A stretch of DNA of 64,000 bases, from NCBI RefSeq assembly GCF_030316765.1, contig NZ_JASZYT010000008.1, positions 62,001-126,000 on the forward strand, written 5' to 3'. Positions 9,600 through 18,843 of this stretch are shown here, one piece after another (the first letter of the stretch is position 1; each line of letters begins with the position of its first letter). The notes beneath the pieces were generated by a model, which was not told the origin of the DNA, ran no database searches, and saw only the letters and a list, made by a program, of their open reading frames with translations. The DNA comes from Variovorax saccharolyticus. Its GTDB lineage: Bacteria > Pseudomonadota > Gammaproteobacteria > Burkholderiales > Burkholderiaceae_C. Made by a program: the position numbers and the translations under genes.

Positions 9600-10220
9600 T
9601 CACATCGGCGGCGCGAAGCCGTTGCGGCCTACCAGCAGGCGCAAGGCCGTGGGTTTGCCGTCTTTCACCTGCGCCGTGACGACCACCTTGGCGCCCGGCA
9701 CCACCAGGGCGGCCTGGTCATGGTTGCCCGGCTTGAAGGTGACGACCGGGGTGCCGGGCGGCACGATCACGGTCTGCTCGCCGCCAGGGTAGCGCAGCAC
9801 CAGCTTCTGGCCGCCCGGCACCGAGGCCGGCGCCGCCGCCAGGGTGGCGACCGTGGCATTGGTCATCGTGCTCTCGGGCAGCATGTCCCAGGGCCGGAAG
9901 CCTTCGCCGGTGCCGCGCGAGGCCTCCGGAAACACCACGATCTCGATCGCCCGCTGGGTGCCGTCGGGCTGCGGCATCGCGCCGGCGCCGACGTAGCTGT
10001 CGGGCTTGATGTCGGCCATCGTCAGCGGCACCACCTCGGAGACATTCATGTCGACCGGCCGCACCAGCGTCACGACCTCGCCGCTGCGGTCCTTGACGGT
10101 CAGCGTCTGGGCGTCGGCGCGCTCGATGACCCCGCGCACGCGCACGGTCTGCTGCGCCAGGGCGACGGCCGGAAGCACGGAAAGCGCAACGAGCGCGGCG
10201 AGGAGTCTGGTCTTGGACAT
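9600..10220 (-). CDS. Exported hypothetical protein
   Basis: A 206-residue protein with a clear signal peptide (MSKTRLLAALVALSVLPAVALAQ). The mature part contains RVRGVIERADAQTLTVKDRSG and VTLVRPVDMNVS, a beta-strand pattern typical of small periplasmic OB-like proteins of the DUF5666 kind, then VVFPEASRGTGEGFRPWD and a Gly/Pro-rich tail. I do not recognise a specific family. It faces away from ahcY; the 222-bp gap between them holds the ahcY promoter and SAH riboswitch. Confidence 0.75.
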   Translation of the reverse strand: MSKTRLLAALVALSVLPAVALAQQTVRVRGVIERADAQTLTVKDRSGEVVTLVRPVDMNVSEVVPLTMADIKPDSYVGAGAMPQPDGTQRAIEIVVFPEASRGTGEGFRPWDMLPESTMTNATVATLAAAPASVPGGQKLVLRYPGGEQTVIVPPGTPVVTFKPGNHDQAALVVPGAKVVVTAQVKDGKPTALRLLVGRNGFAPPM

Positions 10221-10275
10221 GGGCGGTGGTGGTCGTGGGGGGCGCAGGCAGTCTAGGCCGATCCGCCGGACCCTG

Positions 10276-10306
10276 CTGGCAGCCCGGTCGCGCGACGCGC
10301 TAAAAT
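10276..10306 (+). promoter_or_regulatory. Probable promoter of ahcY
   Basis: TAAAAT at 10301-10306 is a good sigma70 -10 element. CTGGCA at 10276-10281 is a weak -35 with a long 19-bp spacer. Transcription would begin about 7 bases downstream, exactly where the SAH riboswitch aptamer starts, which supports the assignment. Confidence 0.5.
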
Positions 10307-10312
10307 ACCCCG

Positions 10313-10377
10313 TTCCGAGGAGCGTTGCAGCGCCGTCAGGCGTGAGGCTCGGACCATCATCGCAACCACGCTCACCC
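10313..10377 (+). promoter_or_regulatory. S-adenosylhomocysteine (SAH) riboswitch
   Basis: The leader of ahcY matches the SAH riboswitch class (Rfam RF01057 type). CCGAG at 10315-10319 pairs with CTCGG at 10348-10352, and GAGCGT at 10320-10325 pairs with ACGCTC at 10368-10373, with the conserved GAGGAGCGxTGCA core and GAGGCTCGG joining region. The class senses SAH and turns on genes that clear it, here the SAH hydrolase. A further hairpin (CTCACC 10371-10376 with GGTGAG 10389-10394) overlaps the 3' strand of the closing helix and could be the expression platform. Confidence 0.88.
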
Positions 10378-10442
10378 GCTGTTCTCGCGGTGAGTCCCAT
10401 CCCGAACGCAGTGGCCACTGTCAAACCTGCTTTGGAGCCAAC

Positions 10443-11882
<1,440 letters not shown>

Positions 11883-11885
11883 CTA

Positions 11886-11965
11886 TGGCCCCCACGCTCC
11901 TCACTTTGTGTGTCGCTGCCCCCCGAGGGGGTCGCAGGCCGCCTCGGGGCGGCCCAGCGCCGGCC
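11886..11965 (+). repeat. ~82-bp GC-rich intergenic repeat, copy A
   Basis: Starts TGGCCCCCACGCTCC and ends GCGCCGGCC, with an internal C-run/G-run hairpin (CCCCCCGAGGGGG) and a second inverted pair (GGCCGCC ... GGGGCGGCC). It is the most diverged complete relative of the copies at 52.0-52.2 and 53.2 kb. It begins three bases after the ahcY stop and ends just before the likely tlyA start. Confidence 0.85.
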
Positions 11966-11978
11966 TGAGCGCCACGCC

Positions 11979-12791
11979 TTGCGTGCCGATCAGTTGCTCG
12001 TCGAACGCGGCCTCGCCGCTTCGCGTTCGCAGGCGGTACGCCTGATCGCCGGCGGCTTGCGCTGGCGTGATGGCGCCGACTGGCGCGTCGTGGGCAAGAA
12101 CCGCGACGAAATCCCCGAAGCGGCCGAGCTCGAACTGCTCGATGCCGCCGAGGCCCGCTACGTGTCGCGCGGCGGCCTCAAGCTGGAGGGCGCGCTGACC
12201 GCCACCGGCATCGACCCGGGCGGCCGGCGCTGCCTGGACGTCGGCCAGTCGACCGGTGGCTTCACCGACTGCCTGCTGCAGCGCGGCGCTGCGCATGTGG
12301 TCGGCGTCGACGTCGGCCATGGCCAGCTGCATGCCCGCATCCGCGAGGATGCGCGCGTGACCGCGGTCGAGGGCGTCAATGCGCGCACCCTGACGGCCGA
12401 GGCCTGGGCCGCCGGATCCGACGACGACGAGGCGCCGGTCGACGAGGGCTTCGGCCTGATCGTCGGCGACCTGTCCTTCATCTCGCAGACGCTGGTGCTG
12501 CCCGCGCTTGTGCCGCTGCTGGCGGCCGATGGCGACCTGCTGATGCTGGTCAAGCCGCAGTTCGAGCTGCAGCCGGGCCAGGTCGGCAAGGGCGGCATCG
12601 TGCGCGACCCGGCGCTCTACGCGCTGGTCGAGCAGCGCCTGCGCGACAGCTGCGCGGCGCTCGGACTGCGCGTCGTGCGCTGGCTCGACAGCCCGATCGA
12701 GGGCGGCGACGGCAACCGTGAATTCTTCATCCATGCTGTTCATGCGGACGGCGAACCAGGAGCCGGCCGTGCGCCTTCCGCTGAGCTTTGA
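11979..12791 (+). CDS. tlyA: TlyA family rRNA methyltransferase / hemolysin A-like
   Basis: A ~270-residue protein with an N-terminal S4 RNA-binding domain (RADQLLVERGLAASRSQAV, residues 2-20) and an FtsJ-type methyltransferase domain. SAM motif I is CLDVGQSTGGFTD; VGDLSFIS and KPQFE follow. TlyA proteins 2'-O-methylate rRNA with SAM, which fits the neighbouring ahcY. I chose TTG 11979, which gives the family's usual N terminus; the frame is open to a GTG at 11910, but that extension would be translated from intergenic repeat copy A. The gene end overlaps the metF start. Confidence 0.85.
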   Translation: MRADQLLVERGLAASRSQAVRLIAGGLRWRDGADWRVVGKNRDEIPEAAELELLDAAEARYVSRGGLKLEGALTATGIDPGGRRCLDVGQSTGGFTDCLLQRGAAHVVGVDVGHGQLHARIREDARVTAVEGVNARTLTAEAWAAGSDDDEAPVDEGFGLIVGDLSFISQTLVLPALVPLLAADGDLLMLVKPQFELQPGQVGKGGIVRDPALYALVEQRLRDSCAALGLRVVRWLDSPIEGGDGNREFFIHAVHADGEPGAGRAPSAEL

Positions 12792-13602
12792 GTTCTTTCC
12801 GACCAAGACGCCCGAGGGCGCGGTCAAGCTGCGCGCGGTGCGCCAGCAGCTCTACGTGCAGTCGCCCGAGTTCTGCTCCGTGACCTACGGCGCCGGCGGC
12901 TCGACGCACGAGGGCACTTTCGGCGCGGTGCGCGAGATCCTCTCCGAAGGCGTGGCCGCGGCCTGCCATTTCTCCTGCATCGGCGCCACCAAGGCGACAG
13001 TGCGCGCGCAGCTGGCCGAGCTCAAGGCAATGGGCGTGAAGCGCCTGGTCGCCCTGCGCGGCGACCTGCCGAGCGGCTACGGCCTTGGCGGCGAGTTCCA
13101 CTATGCGAGCGACCTCGTGGCCTTCATCCGCGAGGAGACCGGCCGCGACTTCCACATCGAGGTCGCCTGCTATCCCGAGGTGCATCCGCAGGCCCGTTCG
13201 CCCGAAGCCGACCTGCAGGCCTTCGCGGCCAAGGTGCGCGCCGGCGCCGACTCCGCCATCACGCAATATTTCTTCAGCCCCGAGGCCTACTGGCGCTTCG
13301 TCGATGACGCCCGCTCGCTGGGGATCGACACGCCGATCGTGCCGGGCATCATGCCGATCACCAGTTCGACGCAACTGATGCGCTTCTCGGATGCCTGCGG
13401 CGCCGAGATCCCGCGCTGGATCCGGCTGCGGCTGCAGGGCTACGGCGACGACACGGCCTCGATCAAGGCCTTCGGCCTCGATGTCGTCGCGGCCCTGTGC
13501 GAGCGGCTGTGCGCCAGCGGCGCGCCGGCGCTTCACTTCTACACGATGAACCAGTCGGTGGCCACGCTCGGCGTGCTGCAGCGGCTGGGTTGGGCTGCAT
13601 GA
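12769..13602 (+). CDS. metF: 5,10-methylenetetrahydrofolate reductase
   Basis: A ~277-residue FAD enzyme making 5-methyl-THF for methionine synthesis. SFEFFPTKTPEG at the N terminus, the YGAGGS loop, RGDLPSGYG and ITQYFF are family hallmarks. The GTG at 12769 has AGGAG at the right distance; an in-frame ATG at 12733 would add 12 residues. Either start lies inside the tlyA 3' end, so the genes are coupled. The product restores homocysteine, released by AhcY, to methionine. Confidence 0.94.
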   Translation: MRLPLSFEFFPTKTPEGAVKLRAVRQQLYVQSPEFCSVTYGAGGSTHEGTFGAVREILSEGVAAACHFSCIGATKATVRAQLAELKAMGVKRLVALRGDLPSGYGLGGEFHYASDLVAFIREETGRDFHIEVACYPEVHPQARSPEADLQAFAAKVRAGADSAITQYFFSPEAYWRFVDDARSLGIDTPIVPGIMPITSSTQLMRFSDACGAEIPRWIRLRLQGYGDDTASIKAFGLDVVAALCERLCASGAPALHFYTMNQSVATLGVLQRLGWAA

Positions 13603-14264
13603 CATTGCGTGGTGGCCTGGCGGCGTTGCTCGCGGCCGGGCTGCTCGTGGGCTGCGCGGTGCAGCCGCCCTCGCAGGGCGAAGCCGGTGGCGATGTGCCG
13701 CAGGGGCGCTTGCGCCCGCTGGCCAAGCAGCCGGCCCTGCCGCCAGGTGCGCCGCCGCGCTCCGCGGTGCCCTCGGTGCGCTACGACCTGGCGGTGTCGG
13801 GCAGCGGAGAGCTGGGGCCGGACGACGGCATTCCGGGCGACGACGGCAAGCGCGAGATCTTCGAGCGCGGCGGCGCCTCCTGGTACGGCATCCAGTTCCA
13901 CCAGCGCAAGACCGCCAACGGCGAGCGCTTCGACATGACGGCCCTGACGGCGGCCCACAAGACGCTGCCGTTCAATACCCGCGTCTGCGTGCGCAGCCTG
14001 GTCAACGGCCGCGAGGTGCTGGTGCGCATCAACGACCGAGGCCCCTACGCCTCGGGCCGCGTCATCGACCTGAGCCGGGCCGCCGCGGAGTCGATCGGCA
14101 TGCTCGGGATGGGCATCAAGCAGGTCGCGCTGTCGGTGGTCGACAAGGACAGCGACCGCTGCGGCGACAGCGAGGTCGGCGCGGCCGAAACGCCGGCTCA
14201 AGCCGCACCCGAGCCGGCGCCCCGCAAGGCGACCCGGACGGTTCCCGCGCGCAAGCGGCGCTGA
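13599..14264 (+). CDS. rlpA: RlpA-like septal ring lipoprotein (putative lytic transglycosylase)
   Basis: A 221-residue lipoprotein: signal peptide with lipobox LLVGC (Cys near residue 19), a Pro-rich linker, then a double-psi beta-barrel domain (GASWYGIQFHQRKTANGE, LPFNTRVCV, VRINDRGPY, GRVIDLSRAAAE) at about residues 88-180. RlpA proteins act on peptidoglycan at the septum. There is no SPOR domain; the tail is Pro/Ala/Arg/Lys-rich. ATG overlaps the metF stop (ATGA). Confidence 0.85.
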   Translation: MTLRGGLAALLAAGLLVGCAVQPPSQGEAGGDVPQGRLRPLAKQPALPPGAPPRSAVPSVRYDLAVSGSGELGPDDGIPGDDGKREIFERGGASWYGIQFHQRKTANGERFDMTALTAAHKTLPFNTRVCVRSLVNGREVLVRINDRGPYASGRVIDLSRAAAESIGMLGMGIKQVALSVVDKDSDRCGDSEVGAAETPAQAAPEPAPRKATRTVPARKRR

Positions 14265-14268
14265 AGGG

Positions 14269-15219
14269 CTAGCCTCCGGCGTCCAGGGAGAAGGTGGCGT
14301 TGCGGTCCTGTGCCAGGCGCTCGACCATCTGCGGCAGTGCCGCCGCCAGCAGCGGCTTCAGCGTGAAGGGCGGGTTGATCAGGAACATGCCGCTCGCGGG
14401 CAGGCCCGGTCGGTGCGTGGCGCCGGTTGCGTCGGTCGTGATCTTGCTCGACTTGACAGTCAGCGTGGCGTGCAGCCACGACTTGCCGGCCTTGGTCGCC
14501 ATGGTCTTGAGCCGGCGCGGCAGGTCGTGCGCCTCCGGCCGCGGGATGATCGGATACCAGACCGCATAGGTGCCGGTGGCGAAGCGCTTGAGCGCCTCGG
14601 CCACGAAGTCCAGGACCCGCGCGTAGTCGCTCTTGATCTCGTAGCTCGGGTCGCACAGCACCAGCGCGCGGCGCGAGGGCGGCGGCAGGAACTTGGTGGC
14701 ACTGCCGAAACCGTCGTCGCGCAGTACCGCGATCTGGCGGCCTGCTTCGAGCTGGGCGATGTTGGCGTCGAGCGTGCGGGCATCGGTCGGGTGCAGTTCG
14801 AACAGCTTGAGCTTGTCGTGCTCGCGCAGCAGGTGGTGCACGATGAAGGGCGAACCGGGGTAGATCCTGGCCCCGCCCTTGGGATTGAAGTCGCCCACCA
14901 CCTCGAGGTAGCGGGCCAGGGCGTCGGCCAGCGGCGCGTCCGGTGCCTTGGCGGCAGTCTTGGGCGGCTTGCCCGCCCCCGGCGCGGCCGCAGGCGCTGC
15001 CTTCGGGGGGGCCAGCAGGCGCAGGATGCCCTCGGCCGCCTCCCCGCTGGTGCCGGCGTAGTCGCCGTCGAGCCGGTACAGGCCGGCGCCGGCGTGCGTG
15101 TCGACCACCGTGAGGGCGGCTTCCTTCTCGAGCAGGTGGTCGAGCGTGGCAATCAGAACCGTGTGCTTGAGCACGTCGGCGTGGTTGCCGGCATGGAACG
15201 CGTGGCGGTAGCTGAACAT
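14269..15219 (-). CDS. rlmJ: 23S rRNA (adenine-2030-N6)-methyltransferase RlmJ
   Basis: A 316-residue SAM-dependent RNA methyltransferase. The N terminus MFSYRHAFHAGNHADVLKH is diagnostic of RlmJ. Motif I is VDTHAGAGLY, and the catalytic motif is DPSYEIK (the DPPY-type site of N6-adenine methylases). Compared with E. coli RlmJ there is an Ala/Pro/Lys-rich insertion of about 30 residues near position 72-103. It is convergent with rlpA, with stops four bases apart. Confidence 0.92.
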   Translation of the reverse strand: MFSYRHAFHAGNHADVLKHTVLIATLDHLLEKEAALTVVDTHAGAGLYRLDGDYAGTSGEAAEGILRLLAPPKAAPAAAPGAGKPPKTAAKAPDAPLADALARYLEVVGDFNPKGGARIYPGSPFIVHHLLREHDKLKLFELHPTDARTLDANIAQLEAGRQIAVLRDDGFGSATKFLPPPSRRALVLCDPSYEIKSDYARVLDFVAEALKRFATGTYAVWYPIIPRPEAHDLPRRLKTMATKAGKSWLHATLTVKSSKITTDATGATHRPGLPASGMFLINPPFTLKPLLAAALPQMVERLAQDRNATFSLDAGG

Positions 15220-15295
15220 GAGAAATAGTGCCTGGAAGATGAACGGGGGAACGCTAGACTCACGCGCCGTAACATTAAATTACAAAGGATCGAGG

Positions 15296-15985
15296 ATGCG
15301 AGGAGCTGGATGGCGATTCTGGGGCCTGTGCGCGTGCGCGGGCATGCTGTCTATTTTGACCGGCTGCGCGTCGGTCACGCACGGCACGACCCAATCCGTG
15401 AAGATCGAAACCCTCACGCCGGACGGCAAGGCCATCGAGGGCGCCGAATGCCGACTGTCCAACGACAAGGGCGATGCACTCACGCAGTCCGGCCAGAGCG
15501 TGCTGGTGCGGCGTTCCGGCGCCAATCTCCGGGTCGAATGCACCCAGGCCGGGCTGCCGCCGGCGAGCGGCCAGGCGGTGTCGCGCGTCAACGCCGGGAT
15601 GGTCGGCAACATTGTGGTCGGCGGCGTGATCGGCGCCGCCATCGACGTCGGCAGCGGTGCCGGCTACAACTATCCGAGCTGGATGCAGCTCGTGTTCGGC
15701 GAAGAGCGCAGCTACGACCGCAGCGTGCAGCAGGGCGACCTGCCCGTCGCCGGCGTGGCGCAGGGCGTCACGCGGATGGCGGCGCCTGCGCCTGTTGCCG
15801 GCGCTTCTGCGCCGGCGAAGGTCGCGGTGGTCGAAGCCGCGGTTCCGGCCTCCGCGGCACCCCCACCGGCTCCTGTGATCGCGGCGATCGCGACGTCGGC
15901 CGATCCGGCACCAGCGGCGGCGCCGAAGCCGGCCTCGCGGGTCTCGCTCGACGATCTCGGCGCCTTGCTGCCGGCCCGGAAGTGA
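15296..15985 (+). CDS. Putative lipoprotein of unknown function
   Basis: A 229-residue protein with a lipobox: ILTGCAS, Cys near residue 24 after a hydrophobic leader. The mature domain (VTHGTTQSVKIETLTPDG, ECRLSNDKGDA, VLVRRSGANLRVEC) is a beta-rich fold often mislabelled as IF2-like in annotation. A glycine-rich hydrophobic stretch (VGNIVVGGVIGAAIDVGSGAGY) follows, and the last 70 residues are Ala/Pro-rich. ATG 15296 has AAGGA upstream. The next gene begins 8 bases later, so the two are probably co-expressed. Confidence 0.75.
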   Translation: MRGAGWRFWGLCACAGMLSILTGCASVTHGTTQSVKIETLTPDGKAIEGAECRLSNDKGDALTQSGQSVLVRRSGANLRVECTQAGLPPASGQAVSRVNAGMVGNIVVGGVIGAAIDVGSGAGYNYPSWMQLVFGEERSYDRSVQQGDLPVAGVAQGVTRMAAPAPVAGASAPAKVAVVEAAVPASAAPPPAPVIAAIATSADPAPAAAPKPASRVSLDDLGALLPARK

Positions 15986-15993
15986 GCGGCGCC

Positions 15994-17250
15994 ATGACCC
16001 TCGCGTGCATAGTCCGTACGGCGGCCTTCCTGGCCGGCGCCTTCGTCGCGTCGGGCGCCTTCGCGCTCGAGCCCGACCTGCTTTTTGCCCGGGTGTCGCC
16101 CGCTGTGTGGACAGTCCGCGCCCTCGATGCGCAGGAGCGGCTGCTGCGCACCGGCAGTGCCGTGGTGGTCGCACCGGGCCGCCTGGTGACCGCCTGCCAC
16201 GTGCTGGCGAAGGCCGCCAGCTTCGTGATCCGGCAGGACAACGTGACCTACGGCGCGACGCTGGAACACCCGGACGTCGAGCGCGACCTGTGCCAGATCC
16301 GGGTCGCCAATTTCCATGTCGCGCCGGTGCCGCTGGCGTCGCCAGGGACGGCCCGGGTGGGCCAGAAGGCCTACTTGGTCGGCAGTCCGCGCGGGGTCGA
16401 GAACACGCTGGGTGAGACCATGCTCACCGGCTTGCGTGGCGAGGACGGCGACGACCGGCAACTGCAGCTGGCCGCGGTGCTTGCCGCGGGAGCTAGCGGC
16501 GGCGGCCTGTTCGACGCCGAAGGCCGCCTGCTGGGCATCACGAGCGCCGCCGGCCGCGACCCCGGCGCGCCTGCTTTCGCCGTGCCCGCCGATTTCGTGC
16601 CCGAGATTGCGGCCCGCGCCCAGGCCGCGCTGGCCCAGCGGCCGCGGGGCGACGCCCGAACCGCCGCGCCCGGCTCCACGCCGGCGGCGGTGGCGAACGC
16701 CCTCACGGCCCCGCTGCGGCCCGGCGACGGACTCGAATTCCAGCGCATCGATCGCCTGACCGGCAACCGGTCGACGGTGATCTATCGCGTGGATCGCGTC
16801 ACGGGCGACGAGGTGATCTTCAACATGGGCGGGCGGGTCGAGAAGACCGACGGCCGGGTGGTCTCGGTCGCCTCGCCGGTCGGCGGCAGCTACGACGTCT
16901 CGTCGCCTCCCGGCGGCTGGGGGCGCAAGGATCTCAAGCCTGGCATGCGCTGGCATCTGGACTACGTGACCGCCACGGGCGACAAATGGCGCCATGAACT
17001 CGATGCCACGGTGGTGGCCGAACGGACGATGCGCGTCGACGGCTTGGACCTGAACGTGGTCCAGATCGACTATTCGGGCTGGATCTATGCCTCCTATGGC
17101 ACCGGCGCCTCCGCGGTCGGCACGCCCTTCAGGGCCTCCACCTGGTATGCGCGCGACCTGGGCAGGGTGGTGCGATTCGAGGCCGAGCACCGGCGCGGCA
17201 ACGCGAGCAGCTCGAACGAATCACTGGAGCTGGTGCGGGTGCTCCGCTAG
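15994..17250 (+). CDS. Exported trypsin-like serine protease
   Basis: A 418-residue secreted protein. Signal peptide (AAFLAGAFVASGAFALE), then a chymotrypsin-fold domain with catalytic His in TACHVLAKA, Asp in ERDLCQI and Ser in AAGASGGGLFD (residues ~65-195). No PDZ domain follows; instead there is a C-terminal domain of ~180 residues (RPGDGLEFQRIDRLTGN, DEVIFNMGGRV, YARDLGRVVRFEAEHR) that I do not recognise and which may bind the substrate or outer membrane partner. Its partner may be the lipoprotein encoded 8 bp upstream. Confidence 0.82.
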   Translation: MTLACIVRTAAFLAGAFVASGAFALEPDLLFARVSPAVWTVRALDAQERLLRTGSAVVVAPGRLVTACHVLAKAASFVIRQDNVTYGATLEHPDVERDLCQIRVANFHVAPVPLASPGTARVGQKAYLVGSPRGVENTLGETMLTGLRGEDGDDRQLQLAAVLAAGASGGGLFDAEGRLLGITSAAGRDPGAPAFAVPADFVPEIAARAQAALAQRPRGDARTAAPGSTPAAVANALTAPLRPGDGLEFQRIDRLTGNRSTVIYRVDRVTGDEVIFNMGGRVEKTDGRVVSVASPVGGSYDVSSPPGGWGRKDLKPGMRWHLDYVTATGDKWRHELDATVVAERTMRVDGLDLNVVQIDYSGWIYASYGTGASAVGTPFRASTWYARDLGRVVRFEAEHRRGNASSSNESLELVRVLR

Positions 17251-17277
17251 GCCAGAGCCTGGGCCCACAGGCCGGAT

Positions 17278-17307
17278 TTGCCCTCCAGGCTCGATTCTTC
17301 ATATAAT
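17278..17307 (+). promoter_or_regulatory. Sigma70 promoter of rplM-rpsI
   Basis: TTGCCC at 17278-17283 and a perfect TATAAT at 17302-17307 with an 18-bp spacer. The leader of about 120 bp before rplM is GC-rich with GCGGCGGAGGACAACC and could hold autoregulatory structure for L13, though I cannot define it. Confidence 0.75.
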
Positions 17308-17430
17308 GGAGGGCTTCGCAGCGCTTTTGTGGCCCCGCGGCGGAGGACAACCACCACCTAAGAGATTCCCGCAAGAGGAACGCCGACCGTGGAAAAGGGC
17401 CCGCCAAACCCTCTTCAAAAGAGAAAACTC

Positions 17431-17862
17431 ATGACCAAAACGTTCAGCGCCAAGCCCGCTGACGTGACGCACGAGTGGTTTGTGATTGACGCGACCGACA
17501 AGGTCCTCGGACGAGTAGCCAGCGAAGTTGCTCTCCGTTTGCGCGGCAAACACAAGGCCATTTACACGCCTCACGTCGACACCGGTGACTTCATCGTCAT
17601 CATCAACGCATCGCAACTCCGCGTGACCGGCGCCAAGCCGATCGACAAGGTGTACTACCGTCACTCGGGCTACCCGGGCGGTATCACGGCGACGAACTTC
17701 CGCGACATGCAAGCCAAGCACCCGGGCCGCGCCCTGGAAAAGGCCGTCAAGGGCATGCTGCCCAAGGGCCCGCTCGGCTACGCGATGATCAAGAAACTCA
17801 AGGTGTACGGTGGCGCAGAGCACCCGCATACCGCCCAACAGCCCAAAGTGCTGGAACTGTAA
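17431..17862 (+). CDS. rplM: 50S ribosomal protein L13
   Basis: A 143-residue ribosomal protein starting MTKTFSAKPADVTHEWFVID, with the conserved GKHKAIYTPHVDTGD, HSGYPGG and the C-terminal YGGAEHPHTAQQP. L13 is an early assembly protein of the large subunit. rpsI follows 12 bp downstream, the standard bacterial pair. The frame extends upstream to 17389 but the ATG at 17431 gives the normal N terminus. Confidence 0.98.
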   Translation: MTKTFSAKPADVTHEWFVIDATDKVLGRVASEVALRLRGKHKAIYTPHVDTGDFIVIINASQLRVTGAKPIDKVYYRHSGYPGGITATNFRDMQAKHPGRALEKAVKGMLPKGPLGYAMIKKLKVYGGAEHPHTAQQPKVLEL

Positions 17863-17874
17863 GGAGCCTTGAGA

Positions 17875-18267
17875 ATGATTGGTGAATGGAACAATGGCAC
17901 CGGCCGTCGCAAATCGAGCGTCGCCCGTGTGTTCATCAAGAAGGGCACCGGCAAGATCACGGTCAATGGCAAGGACATCCAGGCTTATTTCGGCCGGGAA
18001 ACCTCCATCATGATCGCGAAGCAGCCGCTGTTCCTGACGAACAACGTCGAAACCTTCGACATCATGATCAACGTCGCCGGCGGCGGTGAATCGGGTCAGG
18101 CCGGCGCGGCGCGCCACGGCATCACCCGCGCGCTGATCGACTATGACGCGACGCTCAAGCCGGTGCTGAGCCAGGCTGGCTTCGTGACGCGCGATGCGCG
18201 TGAAGTCGAGCGCAAGAAGGTCGGTCTGCATTCCGCACGCCGCCGCAAGCAGTTCTCCAAGCGCTAA
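17875..18267 (+). CDS. rpsI: 30S ribosomal protein S9
   Basis: A 130-residue protein with the S9 hallmarks GTGRRKSSVARV, GQAGAARHGITRALIDYD and the C-terminal SARRRKQFSKR tail that reaches the P-site tRNA. AAGGAG at 17861-17866 fits the ATG at 17875; an in-frame TTG six bases upstream is too close to that site. A strong terminator follows. Confidence 0.98.
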   Translation: MIGEWNNGTGRRKSSVARVFIKKGTGKITVNGKDIQAYFGRETSIMIAKQPLFLTNNVETFDIMINVAGGGESGQAGAARHGITRALIDYDATLKPVLSQAGFVTRDAREVERKKVGLHSARRRKQFSKR

Positions 18268-18300
18268 GGCGTTTGGGCTTACCGCTCGCAATGTCAAGAA

Positions 18301-18322
18301 ACCGCCTTCGGGCGGTTTTTTG
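18301..18322 (+). terminator. Rho-independent terminator after rplM-rpsI
   Basis: ACCGCC-TTCG-GGCGGT hairpin with a UUCG-type tetraloop followed by a run of T. It lies 33 bp after the rpsI stop. Confidence 0.93.
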
Positions 18323-18383
18323 TTGGTTGAAGTAGCATTGGTTGATCGGCCGCAAAGTTCGGCCCCACAGGAGTCCCCTCACA

Positions 18384-18755
18384 ATGAGCGCCGTTGCAGA
18401 AACCATCCAGACCCCGGCCATGATGCCCGAGCCGATCGTCTTCACCGACAGCGCGGCCGCCAAGGTCGCCGACCTGATCGCCGAAGAAGGCAATCCCGAC
18501 CTCAAGCTGCGCGTGTTCGTGCAGGGTGGCGGCTGCTCGGGCTTCCAGTACGGTTTCACCTTCGACGAGATCACCAACGAAGACGACACCACGATGACCA
18601 AGAATGGTGTCTCGCTGCTGATCGACGCCATGAGCTACCAGTACCTGGTCGGCGCCGAGATCGACTACAAGGAAGACCTGCAGGGCGCCCAGTTCGTGAT
18701 CAAGAACCCGAACGCCACCAGCACCTGCGGCTGCGGCTCGAGCTTCTCGGCCTGA
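18384..18755 (+). CDS. erpA: Iron-sulfur cluster insertion protein ErpA
   Basis: A 123-residue A-type carrier that delivers Fe-S clusters to apo-proteins such as IspG. The three cluster cysteines are visible as GGGCSGFQYGF and the C-terminal TCGCGSSF. CAGGAG precedes the ATG; the upstream in-frame start at 18342 would add an unusual basic extension. Transcribed alone between two terminators. Confidence 0.96.
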   Translation: MSAVAETIQTPAMMPEPIVFTDSAAAKVADLIAEEGNPDLKLRVFVQGGGCSGFQYGFTFDEITNEDDTTMTKNGVSLLIDAMSYQYLVGAEIDYKEDLQGAQFVIKNPNATSTCGCGSSFSA

Positions 18756-18801
18756 TGCCCTGGCGCGTGCCGGTCCGCACCGACCACGCCCATCCTCACG
18801 A

Positions 18802-18823
18802 AGCCGCCTCCGGGCGGCTTTTT
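18802..18823 (+). terminator. Rho-independent terminator after erpA
   Basis: AGCCGCC-TCCG-GGCGGCT hairpin followed by TTTTT, 47 bp after the erpA stop and just before the start of the MFS transporter. Confidence 0.9.
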
Positions 18824-18843
18824 GCTGTTCGCCCCACCTCCGC

